Assembly: GCF_014645815.1 (NCBI RefSeq)
Contig: NZ_BMML01000026.1
Location: forward strand, 1-64,000
Direction of reading: 5' to 3'
DNA length: 64,000 bases
DNA from: Streptomyces fuscichromogenes
GTDB lineage: Bacteria; Actinomycetota; Actinomycetes; Streptomycetales; Streptomycetaceae
Shown here: in pieces, positions 44,973 to 53,497 of the stretch
How the letters are laid out: every line of letters begins with the position of its first letter
Position numbering within the stretch: position 1 is the stretch's first letter
The notes under the pieces: model-generated
Database searches by the model: none
Seen by the model: only the letters and a program-made list of their open reading frames with translations
Told to the model about the DNA's origin: nothing
Translations under genes and position numbers: made by a program

Positions 44973-45417
44973 GGCGGCTCCGTACGTCGTCGCGAGCTAC
45001 GTCGAAATGCGGCTGTAGCTCACCGTCGCACGCCTGGCCTGGGGGTTCCTGGTGGACGGGGCGTTCGGGGTACGGCTGCCGCCCGTCACCTCACGAGTGA
45101 CCGTCCGCGTGTCCGGCACTCACAGAACACCCGCCCACCCCGAAGAACTTCAGCGAAATCCCCCATCTCTCAGCAATTCCTTCTCCCCTATCCCTCGAAC
45201 ATGGAAATATCTGCGGCTCACTCCGGACTATGGCGATTAGAGACATGTCATTCGGGTAGTCACCCGAATGACGGTATCGATGCGCGCCCGGCTTGACGCC
45301 CATGGCCAGCGGACGGCTGCAATTGAGCAACACCGTAACGCCGCCTCGCCGATGGCGATGGTCGATGTGGAGGACTCGCGTCTTCCGCCATCGACCGTCA
45401 CGCAGAAGAGGAGCATC
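44973..45417. other. 445-bp upstream region of the XRE regulator, AT-richer
   Basis: No convincing gene. Low-GC sequence at about 45121-45240 and an 11-bp perfect inverted repeat (45247-45272, listed separately) are the only structures seen. The segment separates the divergent dipeptidase-like and XRE genes. Confidence 0.5.
45247..45272. promoter_or_regulatory. 26-bp palindrome, likely operator of the XRE/DUF5753 regulator
   Basis: GTCATTCGGGT (45247-45257), AGTC, ACCCGAATGAC (45262-45272): perfect 11-bp arms. It lies 146 bp before the regulator ATG in an AT-rich promoter-like stretch. Autoregulation is the simplest reading; there is no T-tract to make it a terminator. Confidence 0.6.
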
Positions 45418-46272
45418 ATGCCCACGGCCGTCGACCCGAGCCTGAACCGCCGCAAGCTACGCCTCGCCCTGAAGGCGGCCCGCGACAAACGCGGGCTGAC
45501 CCAGCGGGAGGCCGCGGAGGCGCTGGAGTGGTCGCTGTCGAAGCTCATCCGTATCGAGGCGGGCACCGTCAGCCTGTCCGTCACGGATCTTCGCGCGCTG
45601 CTCCGGGAGTACGGGGTCGAAGACCAGAACGTCGTCGCCGAACTGGAGGAGGCCGCCCGCGGCAGCAAGGGCCAGTCGTGGTGGACCGAGTACAACGACG
45701 TCATCAGTCCACCGTTCGCCCAGTACCTGGGGTACGAGAGCGCGGCGACCAACATCCGGGGATACCACCCGAGTCTGATTCCCGGACACCTTCAGACCGC
45801 GGACTACATCACCGCCATCTTCGAGGGCGGGCGGAGTCCGGCCAGCATCCAGCGCCGTCTGGACCTCCGCATGGCACGGCAGGACCGGGCCTTCCAGGAG
45901 GGCGGCCCCGAACTGGAAATGATCCTTGACGAGGCGGCGGTACGCCGTCAGCTGGGAGGGCCCGCCGTCATGCGCCGCCAGCTCGGGTTCCTGAAGGAGC
46001 TCATCACGGAGAACAAGGCCGTCCTGCGGGTGCTGCCCTTCACGGCGGGCGCGCACGACAGCCTGGACGGCAGTTTCTTCCTCCTGGGTTTCAAGGATGA
46101 CGAGGACGTGCTCTACAAGGCCGGTCCGGGGGGTGTGGACACGGTGCGCGACGACCGTGCGGTGGTCGCCCGTTACCAGGAGTGCTTCGAGGATCTTCGA
46201 AGCAAGTCCCTCGGCAGGGAGGACACCCTGACGATGCTCGACGAACTGATCGAACAGTTGCAGCCCGCCTGA
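45418..46272 (+). CDS. XRE-type helix-turn-helix regulator with DUF5753 (Scr1-like) domain
   Basis: 284 aa, start ATG 45418 with AGAGGAG upstream. HTH (about 10-70): LRLALKAARDKRGLTQREAAEALEWSLSKLIRIEAGTVSLSVTDLRALL. A C-terminal DUF5753 (about 90-275) contains YESAATNIRGYHPSLIPGHLQTADYITAI and the late VLYKAGPGGVDTVRDD. These regulators usually pair with small DUF397 proteins in streptomycetes; a DUF397 gene lies 0.7 kb away on the other strand. The pair is described as toxin-antitoxin-like in some species, but the function is not settled. Confidence 0.9.
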   Translation: MPTAVDPSLNRRKLRLALKAARDKRGLTQREAAEALEWSLSKLIRIEAGTVSLSVTDLRALLREYGVEDQNVVAELEEAARGSKGQSWWTEYNDVISPPFAQYLGYESAATNIRGYHPSLIPGHLQTADYITAIFEGGRSPASIQRRLDLRMARQDRAFQEGGPELEMILDEAAVRRQLGGPAVMRRQLGFLKELITENKAVLRVLPFTAGAHDSLDGSFFLLGFKDDEDVLYKAGPGGVDTVRDDRAVVARYQECFEDLRSKSLGREDTLTMLDELIEQLQPA

Positions 46273-46306
46273 CCTACACGGCGTGCCAGGGGGCCCGGGG
46301 GGAGTC

Positions 46307-46771
46307 ATGAGGACGGACAACAGCAGGCACAGGCGACGCGGCCCCGAGCCGAACGCCGACGGTACGCCGGGGGACCCCTCGCGTCCTGCCGCTGTCCCGG
46401 GCCCCGGGCCCGCTCGGCGGCCGAGGAGCACGGTCCTCGGCCGCGCGGCGCTCGAGAGCCGGGACGCCTGTGCCCGCTTCCTCCTGCTGAACACAGCGGT
46501 GACCGACAGCGACATCCGGCGCCGCAGCACCCACGTGGACGACGTTCTACGCGTCCTGCGCGCGGTCGCCGCGATGCTGCTGTTCTTCTCGGCGTCCTCC
46601 GCCCTGGTGGCCTACGCCGGCATCAGGATGGGCGTGTCACCGGAGGTCTGCTGGGTCGGCAGCGTCGGCAGCGGCCCGGTGTTGGTCCGGAGCTTCATCA
46701 GGCTTTTCGAGTCGGTGCGTCCCGCGTTGCCGAAGGCACCAGAAGACCGACCGTCCATCGACGGGCCCTGA
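46307..46771 (+). CDS. hypothetical single-pass/two-pass membrane protein
   Basis: 154 aa, start ATG 46307 with GGGGGGAG upstream, 35 bp after the XRE gene and so probably in its operon. A basic, Pro-rich N-terminal third is followed by a helical stretch and a strong hydrophobic segment (VLRAVAAMLLFFSASSALVA, about 87-106), then a second weaker one. No family recognised. Its 3' end overlaps the opposite-strand small membrane gene by 74 bp. Confidence 0.6.
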   Translation: MRTDNSRHRRRGPEPNADGTPGDPSRPAAVPGPGPARRPRSTVLGRAALESRDACARFLLLNTAVTDSDIRRRSTHVDDVLRVLRAVAAMLLFFSASSALVAYAGIRMGVSPEVCWVGSVGSGPVLVRSFIRLFESVRPALPKAPEDRPSIDGP

Positions 46772-47000
46772 CCGGTGACCTCACCCACCACCAGCCCGCA
46801 CCGACGGTCACCGCGACCAGCACGGTCACCCAGGTCGCCAGGCGTACCCACAGGTTCCCGCCCAGCAGGGACGCGCCCGCCCCCGCGGCGGAGGCGAACA
46901 CACCGGTCACCAGGCAGTACCCGAGGACACCGGGCTCCCTGGTCGTCGACCGTCCACTCTGACCGTTCATCGTCCGTCCGGCTGGATGCGGGTCACCCAT
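46698..47000 (-). CDS. small hypothetical membrane protein downstream of DUF397
   Basis: 100 aa from ATG 47000, which overlaps the end of the DUF397 gene (46993); ATG 46970 is an alternative. Two hydrophobic segments (GYCLVTGVFASAAGAGASLL and LATWVTVLVAVTVGAGWWWV) and a basic C-terminus. Coupling to DUF397 by overlap suggests one operon. The 3' end overlaps the convergent membrane-protein gene. No family recognised. Confidence 0.55.
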   Translation of the reverse strand: MGDPHPAGRTMNGQSGRSTTREPGVLGYCLVTGVFASAAGAGASLLGGNLWVRLATWVTVLVAVTVGAGWWWVRSPVRARRWTVGLLVPSATRDAPTRKA

Positions 47001-47271
47001 GGTCCTGCCCGGCACCGTACGGGGTCAAGAACATGGGCAGCGCCGACAGCCAGGCGGCAGGGGCGAACGAGAGCCTGGCCGCCTCCGGATGTTTGGAATC
47101 ACGCACCCGCACCCGCCCGGACGACACAGCGATCTCGCAGCAGTTGTCGTCGTCGTTCCCGCTGTGGCTGCTTTTCCACCAGACGACTGCACCAAGGTCT
47201 CCGGCCAACGCCGTTCCCCCCTCCTCCGCGGAGATGCACCTCGCCTTGGACTTCGTGGGAGGTTTACCCAT
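46993..47271 (-). CDS. DUF397 family protein
   Basis: 92 aa from ATG 47271. The DUF397 core is complete: VVWWKSSHSGNDDDNCCEIA, then VRVRDSKHPEAARLSFAPAAWLSAL. Such proteins pair with XRE-DUF5753 regulators. The usual NC-VEVA motif here reads NCCEIA with two adjacent Cys. The ribosome site is weak, so a start slightly further in is possible. The regulator lies 0.7 kb away, convergent, with two small membrane genes between. Confidence 0.85.
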   Translation of the reverse strand: MGKPPTKSKARCISAEEGGTALAGDLGAVVWWKSSHSGNDDDNCCEIAVSSGRVRVRDSKHPEAARLSFAPAAWLSALPMFLTPYGAGQDHG

Positions 47272-47363
47272 GACGGCGGACGTTCAACAGACTGCCGCTC
47301 TCCCGGCGTGGCCGATGGCGCCGCGGGGACGCACATCGGCCAAGGTCGCTTCGAGCCGTGCGG

Positions 47364-48542
47364 TCAGCCGTCGAGGGACTCGATCGTCGCGTTCGACGGA
47401 CCCCGCGTCTCCCGGAGGTCCCGGGCCACGTCCTCCGCCGCGCCCAGCACCCGGACCGCGTTCTGCCAGGTGAGCTTGGCCAGGTCGGGGCGGGACCAGC
47501 CGCGGTCCAGCAGTTCGGCGACGAGGTTGGGGTAGCCGGAGACGTCGTTCAGGCCGTCGGGGGTGAAGGCCGTGCCGTCGTAGTCGCCGCCGATGCCGAC
47601 ATGGTCGATGCCGGCCACCTCGCGCATGTGGTCGAGGTGGTCGGCGACGGTGGAGACGGTGGCGACCGGCCGCGGGGTGGTCTCCTCGAAGGCCCGGTGG
47701 ACCTTCATCGCCTCCTCGGTGGTGTCGAGGTGGTGGAGGCCGTGGGCGCGCATGTTCTCGTCGGCCGCCGCCGTCCAGTCGACCGCCGCCTGGAGCACGA
47801 ACTTCGGTACGAACGTCACCATGGCCATGCCGCCGTTGCCGGAGAGGCGTTCGAGGACGTCGTCCGGGACGTTGCGGGGATGGTCGCAGACGGCCCGCGC
47901 GGAGGAGTGGGAGAAGATCACCGGGGCGGTGCTGGTGTCGAGGGCGGCGCGCATGGTCGTCGCCGCCACATGGGACAGGTCCACCAGCATGCCCAGGCGG
48001 TTCATCTCCCGCACGACCTCGCGGCCGAAGGCCGACAGACCGCCCACGTTCGGCTGGTCCGTCGCCGAGTCCGCCCAGTCGTTGTTGTCGTTGTGGGTGA
48101 GCGTCATGTAGCGCACGCCCAGCTCGTACAGACCGCGCAGGGTGCCCAGCGAGTTGTCGATGGAGTGGCCGCCCTCCGCACCCATCAGGGAGGCGATACG
48201 GCCCTCGGCGCGCGCCGCCTCCATGTCGGAGGCGGTCAGGGCGGCCCGCAGGTCGGCCGGGTAACGGGCGATCAGCTGCCGTACGCAGTCGATCTGTTCG
48301 AGGGTCGCCGGGACCGCGCCCGGCAGGTCCGAGCGGACGTACACCGACCAGTACTGCGCGCCGACCCCGCCCTCGCGCAGCCGCGGGATGTCGGTGTGCA
48401 GACGCGCGTTCTGGTGGGCGGCGATGTCAAGGGCGTCGAGGTCGTAGCGGACCTGCTCGCGCAGTGCGTACGGCAGGTCGTTGTGGCCGTCGACGACCGG
48501 GAACTCGCGCAGCAGGGACCGGGCTTCATCGAGGGACGTCAT
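47364..48542 (-). CDS. membrane dipeptidase (M19, renal dipeptidase family)
   Basis: 392 aa, start ATG 48542 ([24 protein letters not shown]). All metal ligands of the binuclear zinc site are visible: H and D of VVDGHNDLP, the bridging Glu in LMGAEGGHS, His in VDLSHVA and in FSHSSARAV, and the Asp in GIGGDYDGT. These enzymes hydrolyse dipeptides, including D-amino-acid and beta-lactam-type substrates. It lies immediately upstream of purE on the same strand with a 21-bp gap to purE's stop, so it is likely co-transcribed with purK-purE. An inactive-looking paralogue lies 2.4 kb away. Confidence 0.94.
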   Translation of the reverse strand: MTSLDEARSLLREFPVVDGHNDLPYALREQVRYDLDALDIAAHQNARLHTDIPRLREGGVGAQYWSVYVRSDLPGAVPATLEQIDCVRQLIARYPADLRAALTASDMEAARAEGRIASLMGAEGGHSIDNSLGTLRGLYELGVRYMTLTHNDNNDWADSATDQPNVGGLSAFGREVVREMNRLGMLVDLSHVAATTMRAALDTSTAPVIFSHSSARAVCDHPRNVPDDVLERLSGNGGMAMVTFVPKFVLQAAVDWTAAADENMRAHGLHHLDTTEEAMKVHRAFEETTPRPVATVSTVADHLDHMREVAGIDHVGIGGDYDGTAFTPDGLNDVSGYPNLVAELLDRGWSRPDLAKLTWQNAVRVLGAAEDVARDLRETRGPSNATIESLDG

Positions 48543-48563
48543 TGCCTGTTACTTCCCGGAGTC

Positions 48564-49088
48564 CTACTTGCCGAAGCCGAAGCCGTTCGAGCCGCCCTCG
48601 ACCTTGGCCCGCAGCCGCTTGCCCTTCTCGGTGGCCTGGTCGTTGAGGTCCTGCTGGAAGTCGCGCATCCGGCCGAGCAGGTCCTCGTCGTGGGTGGCGA
48701 GGATCCGCGCGGCCAGCAGGCCCGCGTTGCGGGCACCGGCGACCGAGACCGCGGCGACCGGGACACCGGCCGGCATCTGCACGATGGAGAGCAGGGAGTC
48801 CATGCCGTCCAGGTACTTCAGCGGGACGGGCACGCCGATGACCGGGAGGGGGGTCACGGAGGCGAGCATGCCGGGCAGGTGGGCGGCGCCGCCCGCGCCC
48901 GCGATGATCACCTTCAGACCGCGCTCGGCGGCCTGCTCGCCGTACGTCACCATCTCGCGCGGCATGCGGTGCGCGGAGACGACGTCGACCTCGTACGCGA
49001 TCTCGAACTCGTCGAGGGCCTTGGCGGCGGCCTCCATCACGGGCCAGTCGGAGTCCGAACCCATGACGATGCCAACAACGGGGCTCAT
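48564..49088 (-). CDS. purE: 5-(carboxyamino)imidazole ribonucleotide mutase
   Basis: 174 aa, class I PurE. It moves the carboxylate of N5-CAIR to give CAIR in purine synthesis. Motifs: [53 protein letters not shown]. Start ATG 49088 overlaps the purK stop by 4 bp (ATGA). The C-terminal tail ([18 protein letters not shown]) is slightly longer than in enterobacteria. Confidence 0.97.
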   Translation of the reverse strand: MSPVVGIVMGSDSDWPVMEAAAKALDEFEIAYEVDVVSAHRMPREMVTYGEQAAERGLKVIIAGAGGAAHLPGMLASVTPLPVIGVPVPLKYLDGMDSLLSIVQMPAGVPVAAVSVAGARNAGLLAARILATHDEDLLGRMRDFQQDLNDQATEKGKRLRAKVEGGSNGFGFGK

Positions 49089-50224
49089 TCGGTGATCGTG
49101 CCTCTCAGGTAGCCGGCAGCGTGACGTGCGCGGTCGAGAACGTCGTCCAGGTCGTCGCCGTAGGTGTTGACGTGGCCGACCTTACGGCCGGGCTTCACGT
49201 CCTTGCCGTACATGTGGATCTTCAGTTTGGGGTCGCGGGCCATGCAGTGCAGGTACGCGGAGTACATGTCCGGGTAGTCACCGCCCAGGACGTTGACCAT
49301 GACCGTCCACTTCGCCCGCGGGCGCGGGTCGCCCAGGGGCAGGTCGAGGACCGCGCGGACGTGGTTGGCGAACTGGCTGGTGATCGCGCCGTCCTGGCTC
49401 CAGTGGCCGGAGTTGTGCGGACGCATCGCCAGCTCGTTGACGAGGACGCGGCCGTCGCGGGTCTGGAACAGCTCGACGGCCAGGTGGCCGACCACGCCCA
49501 GTTCCTTGGCGATCCGCAGGGCCATCTCCTCGGCCCGCAGGGCGAGGGACTCGTCCAGGTCGGGGGCGGGCGCGATGACGGTGTCACAGACGCCGTTGAC
49601 CTGCCGGGACTCGACCACCGGGTAGGCGACGGCCTGGCCGTGCGGGGAGCGCACGACGTTGGCCGCGAGCTCGCGGACGTAGTCGACCTTCTCCTCGGCG
49701 AGGACGGGCACGCCGGCCCGGAAGGGGTCGGCGGCCTCCTCCGCGGTCTCGACGACCCACACGCCCTTGCCGTCGTAGCCGCCGCGCACGGTCTTCAGGA
49801 CGACGGGGAAGCCGTCGCCCTCGGCGGCGAAGCGGACGACATCCTCCGGGTCGGCCACGATGCGGTGGCGCGGGCACGGGATGCCGATCGCGTCGAGCCT
49901 GGCCCGCATCACGCCCTTGTCCTGGGCGTGCACCAGCGCGTCGGGGCCGGGTCGCACGGGGATGCCGTCCGCCTCCAGGGCCCGCAGGTGCTCGGTGGGC
50001 ACGTGCTCGTGGTCGAAGGTGATCACGTCGCAGCCGCGCGCGAAGGCACGCAGCGTCTCCAGGTCGCGGTAGTCGCCGACGACGACATCGCTCACCACCT
50101 GGGCCGCGGAATCCTGCGGAGTGTCACTGAGGAGCTTGAACCTGATGCCCAGCGGGATGCCCGCCTCGTGCGTCATACGCGCGAGCTGACCCCCGCCGAC
50201 CATGCCGACTACCGGGAACGTCAC
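49085..50224 (-). CDS. purK: 5-(carboxyamino)imidazole ribonucleotide synthase
   Basis: 379 aa, ATP-grasp enzyme converting AIR, bicarbonate and ATP into N5-CAIR. The GTG start at 50224 ([17 protein letters not shown]) is chosen from the family start. Motifs: [27 protein letters not shown] (ATP loop), [27 protein letters not shown] lies 6 nt before the GTG, so translation is probably leaderless. Coupled to purE. Confidence 0.96.
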   Translation of the reverse strand: MTFPVVGMVGGGQLARMTHEAGIPLGIRFKLLSDTPQDSAAQVVSDVVVGDYRDLETLRAFARGCDVITFDHEHVPTEHLRALEADGIPVRPGPDALVHAQDKGVMRARLDAIGIPCPRHRIVADPEDVVRFAAEGDGFPVVLKTVRGGYDGKGVWVVETAEEAADPFRAGVPVLAEEKVDYVRELAANVVRSPHGQAVAYPVVESRQVNGVCDTVIAPAPDLDESLALRAEEMALRIAKELGVVGHLAVELFQTRDGRVLVNELAMRPHNSGHWSQDGAITSQFANHVRAVLDLPLGDPRPRAKWTVMVNVLGGDYPDMYSAYLHCMARDPKLKIHMYGKDVKPGRKVGHVNTYGDDLDDVLDRARHAAGYLRGTITE

Positions 50225-50430
50225 GCCCCTAGGGTATCGGCCGCGCCAGGGTGGCCTGATTCCGCGCCCTCGACCAGGCCTCTTACCGGCCGCTTCGCCG
50301 TCTCTTGCCCCGCTTTTCCGGTGCTCTTTCCAAGCCGTTCCCGACCTGTGTCGCCATCCACAGGCGCAGGACATACTGGGTCGTTAGAGTGGCTGGGTCG
50401 CAATACCTACGGACAGGAGCCCGCACAACC

Positions 50431-50934
50431 ATGGAACGTGGTTCCTCGGGGCTGCAACGGCTCGTACGCGAGGTCGCCAAATTCGGCGCGGTCGGCGGGG
50501 CCGGCATTCTCGTCAATCTCGGCGTGTTCAACGTGGTCCGGCATGTCACGGACCTGCCGGTGGTGCGGGCCAGCGTCATAGCGACCGTCGTCGCCATCAT
50601 CTTCAATTACCTCGGCTTCCGCTACTGGACGTACCGGGACCGCGAGAAGAGCGGCCGCACCAAGGAACTCACCCTGTTCCTGCTGTTCAGCGCGGTCGGC
50701 CTGGTGATCGAGAACGGTCTGCTGTATCTCGCCACCTACGGCTTCGGCTGGGACAGCCCGCTGCAGAGCAACGTATTCAAGTTCGTCGGCATCGGCGTGG
50801 CGACGCTGTTCCGCTTCTGGTCGTACCGCACCTGGGTCTTCAAGACGCTGCCGGCCCGCGAGACGGTCGCGGACGCGGAGGCGATCCTGGAGCGGGCCGC
50901 CGACACCGAGAAGCCCAGGCAGCGGGTCCGCTAG
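50431..50934 (+). CDS. GtrA family membrane protein
   Basis: 167 aa, start ATG 50431. Four predicted helices (about 18-40, 47-68, 82-105, 112-135) of the GtrA type: VAKFGAVGGAGILVNLGVFNV, IATVVAIIFNYLGFRYWTY, FLLFSAVGLVIENGLLYLATYG and FKFVGIGVATLFRFWSYRTWVF. GtrA proteins are thought to flip or guide undecaprenyl-linked sugars in surface-polysaccharide assembly. A TAGAGT -10-like box at about 50385-50390 may be its promoter. Divergent from purK. Confidence 0.88.
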   Translation: MERGSSGLQRLVREVAKFGAVGGAGILVNLGVFNVVRHVTDLPVVRASVIATVVAIIFNYLGFRYWTYRDREKSGRTKELTLFLLFSAVGLVIENGLLYLATYGFGWDSPLQSNVFKFVGIGVATLFRFWSYRTWVFKTLPARETVADAEAILERAADTEKPRQRVR

Positions 50935-50940
50935 GCGGGT

Positions 50941-50960
50941 CCGGCGGGCGGGTCCGCCGG
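50941..50960. terminator. short hairpin between convergent genes
   Basis: CCGGCGG (50941-50947) and CCGCCGG (50954-50960) with a 6-nt loop, between the GtrA stop and the histidine kinase stop. No T-tract, so weak evidence. Confidence 0.4.
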
Positions 50961-50967
50961 GGCTTCG

Positions 50968-52239
50968 TCACCTGACCATCGGCTGGTCGGCGTCCGGCTT
51001 GTGCGCGGGCGGGGTACGGGACAGGAACAGGCCGAACACCGGGGGCTGGGCCTGGAGCAGCTCCAGACGGCCGCCGTCGGCCTCGGCGAGGTCACGCGCG
51101 ACGGCCAGCCCGATCCCGGTGGAGTTACGGCCGCTGATGGTCCGCTCGAAGATCCGGTTGCCGAGGTCGGCCGGGACTCCGGCGCCCTCGTCGGTCACCT
51201 CGACCACCGCCTGGTTGCCGGTCACCCGGGTCCGCAGGGCGACCGTGCCGCCCCCGTGCATCAGCGAGTTCTCGATCAGCGCGGCCAGTACCTGGGCCAC
51301 CGCGCCCGGCGTGCCCACCGCCCGCAGGTGCCGTTTGCCGGAGCTGACGATCGCCCGGCCGGAGCTGCGGTAGGCGGGCCGCCACTCGGCGAGCTGCTGC
51401 TGGATGACCTCGTCCAGGTCGAAGGAGACGGCCGAGCCGGTGCGCGGGTCCCGGGAGTTCGTCAGCAGCCGCTCGACGACGTCCGTGAGCCGCTCCACCT
51501 GCGTGAGCGCCACGTTCGCCTCCTCCTTCACGATGTCCGGGTCGTCGGTGAGGGTGATCTCCTCAAGGCGCATGGACAGCGCGGTCAGGGGGGTGCGCAG
51601 CTGGTGGGAGGCGTCGGCGGCCAGCCGCCGCTCGGCGGTGAGCATCCGCCCGATCCGCTCGGCGGACGAGTCCAGCACGTCCGCGACCCGGTCCAGCTCC
51701 GGAACCCCGTACCGCTTGTGCCGGGGCCGCGGGTCACCGGATCCCAGCCGCTCGGCGGTCTCCGCGAGATCGGTGAGCGGGGAGGCGAGCCGGTTGGCCT
51801 GCCGGATGGCGAGCAGCACGGCGGCGATCACGGCGAGCAGCGCGACCGCCCCGATGATCAGGAGCGTACGGCCGACCTCCCGGGTCACGGTCGACCGCGG
51901 CTCCTGCACGGTGACCGTCTCGCCCTCCTCGCCGTCGGCCGTGTAGTGGATGACATCGCCCTCGGGCTTCACACCCAGCTCGATCGGCGGCTTCCGGGGG
52001 ATCCGGATGACGGCGTACTGCTCCTTGCCGACCTGGCTGCGCAGTATCTCGGCGGTGATGTCCTCGTTCTCGAGGATGCGGCTGTCGACGATGCTGGCGA
52101 GCCGAAGGGCTTCGGAGTCGACGCGCTCCTGGGCGCTGTTGCTGATGGTGCGCGACTCGACGATGACGAGAGAGACGCCGAAGACGGCGATCACGACGAG
52201 TACGACGGCGAGGGTGGACTGGATCAGACGACGGCGCAC
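50968..52239 (-). CDS. two-component sensor histidine kinase
   Basis: 423 aa, start ATG 52239. TM1 (about 7-29), an extracellular sensor of about 95 residues, TM2 (about 125-146), HAMP (RLASPLTDLAETAERLGSG), dimerisation helix with the phospho-acceptor H212 (DASHQLRTPLTAL), and a catalytic ATPase domain with the N box (ALIENSLMHGGG), G1 (DEGAGVP) and G2 (NSTGIGLAVA). Signal unknown. Its response regulator is the next gene upstream on the same strand, 149 bp away with a hairpin between. Confidence 0.95.
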   Translation of the reverse strand: MRRRLIQSTLAVVLVVIAVFGVSLVIVESRTISNSAQERVDSEALRLASIVDSRILENEDITAEILRSQVGKEQYAVIRIPRKPPIELGVKPEGDVIHYTADGEEGETVTVQEPRSTVTREVGRTLLIIGAVALLAVIAAVLLAIRQANRLASPLTDLAETAERLGSGDPRPRHKRYGVPELDRVADVLDSSAERIGRMLTAERRLAADASHQLRTPLTALSMRLEEITLTDDPDIVKEEANVALTQVERLTDVVERLLTNSRDPRTGSAVSFDLDEVIQQQLAEWRPAYRSSGRAIVSSGKRHLRAVGTPGAVAQVLAALIENSLMHGGGTVALRTRVTGNQAVVEVTDEGAGVPADLGNRIFERTISGRNSTGIGLAVARDLAEADGGRLELLQAQPPVFGLFLSRTPPAHKPDADQPMVR

Positions 52240-52266
52240 GGCACTCTCCGGGAAACGGCGACTTCA

Positions 52267-52284
52267 GCGCCCCTGCGGGGGCGC
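52267..52284 (-). terminator. hairpin between response regulator and kinase genes
   Basis: GCGCCCC (52267-52273), 4-nt loop, GGGGCGC (52278-52284). It could attenuate read-through from the regulator gene into the kinase gene. No T-tract. Confidence 0.4.
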
Positions 52285-52388
52285 GGGGCCCTGAACATGT
52301 GCGGCTCCGCCGCGTGGGCGCGACCAGCCACACACGACAGCAGGCCGCACACCTGCCCGAGCCACCACGGCGCGACGCGCGGAGCCGA

Positions 52389-53066
52389 CTAGCTCTTCTC
52401 GAAACGGAACCCGACACCACGCACGGTGGCGATGTACCGGGGGTTCGCCGCGTCGTCGCCGAGCTTCTTGCGCAGCCACGAGATGTGCATGTCGAGCGTC
52501 TTGGTCGACGACCACCACGTCGTGTCCCAGACCTCCCGCATCAGCTGGTCCCGCGTGACGACCCGCCCCGCGTCCCGCACCAGCACCCGCAGCAGGTCGA
52601 ACTCCTTCGCGGTGAGCTGGAGTTCCTCGTCACCCATCCACGCCCGGTGCGACTCCACGTCGATCCGCACCCCGTGGGTGGCCGGCGGCTGCGCGGGCTC
52701 CGCGGCACCGCGGCGGAGCAGCGCCCGTACCCGGGCCAGCAGTTCGGCGAGGCGGAACGGCTTGGTGACGTAGTCGTCGGCACCCGCGTCGAGACCGACG
52801 ACGGTGTCCACCTCGTCGGCCCGCGCGGTCAGGATGAGGATCGGCACGGTGTGGCCCTCGGCACGCAGCCGGCGCGCCACCTCCAGGCCGTCCATACCGG
52901 GCAGCCCGAGGTCCAGCACGACCAGATCGACGCCGCCCTGCATTCCGGCGTCGAGCGCGGTGGGTCCGTCCTCGCGCACCTCGACCTCGTAACCTTCCCG
53001 GCGCAGTGCGCGGGCCAGCGGCTCCGAGATGGACGCGTCGTCCTCGGCGAGCAGTACACGGGTCAT
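52389..53066 (-). CDS. two-component response regulator, OmpR/PhoB type
   Basis: 225 aa, start ATG 53066 (MTRVLLAEDDASISEPLARAL). Receiver domain with acidic D9/D10, phospho-acceptor D52 (LVVLDLGLPGMDGLEV), switch Thr in ILILTARAD and the conserved Lys in DDYVTKPF. The winged-helix DNA-binding domain (about 130-225) contains LQLTAKEFDLLRVLVRDAG and SSTKTLDMHISWLRKKLGDD. Partner of the downstream kinase. No target sites could be assigned. Confidence 0.95.
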   Translation of the reverse strand: MTRVLLAEDDASISEPLARALRREGYEVEVREDGPTALDAGMQGGVDLVVLDLGLPGMDGLEVARRLRAEGHTVPILILTARADEVDTVVGLDAGADDYVTKPFRLAELLARVRALLRRGAAEPAQPPATHGVRIDVESHRAWMGDEELQLTAKEFDLLRVLVRDAGRVVTRDQLMREVWDTTWWSSTKTLDMHISWLRKKLGDDAANPRYIATVRGVGFRFEKS

Positions 53067-53497
53067 GGGGTGATGGTAGTCCGATTACGCGCAGTACTGG
53101 AGTGTGATCGGCACCAGGGATTCTTACCTTGGGGCACAGCGGTACGAACCTACGGGCGAAAGGTGCGATCGTAGGAAGGACCTTCGAAACCGGGTGCGAG
53201 GTTCCATCGACACCTGTGATCCGTGTCTCAAGTCCTTCCATATCCGGCAGTGTCCTGACGTACAGTGATGTGAACGCCTGTAGTACACCCAGTGACCTTT
53301 GGCGGGCATATAGACGCTGAAGGTCTCTTTTGTGTGCGGGTTGGCCCGGCCAGCCCCGAAAGGAATGACCTCTGGCCGGGCTCCGGACGCGACACAGCGT
53401 CACGGGGCGTGGATACCGGCGGACCCTGCCGGTGCCGGCCGCTCCCCCCACGGGTGCGCAGAGCCCCACCGCGCGCTCCGACCAGCAAGGAACGACC
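53067..53497. other. 431-bp divergent region with a structured 5' leader of the peptide transporter
   Basis: Between the response regulator and the transporter. A possible plus-strand promoter is CTGACG (53255-53260), 18 nt, TGTAGT (53279-53284); the transcript would have a 5' leader of about 200 nt. That leader contains a perfect 10-bp stem, GCCCGGCCAG (53344-53353) with CTGGCCGGGC (53372-53381), whose 18-nt loop holds AAGGAATG. No convincing gene was seen. Confidence 0.45.

Noticed and set aside
45121-45417. mobile-element remnant
   Set aside because: AT-richer, but no integrase, transposase, direct repeats or tRNA edge; a promoter region explains it.
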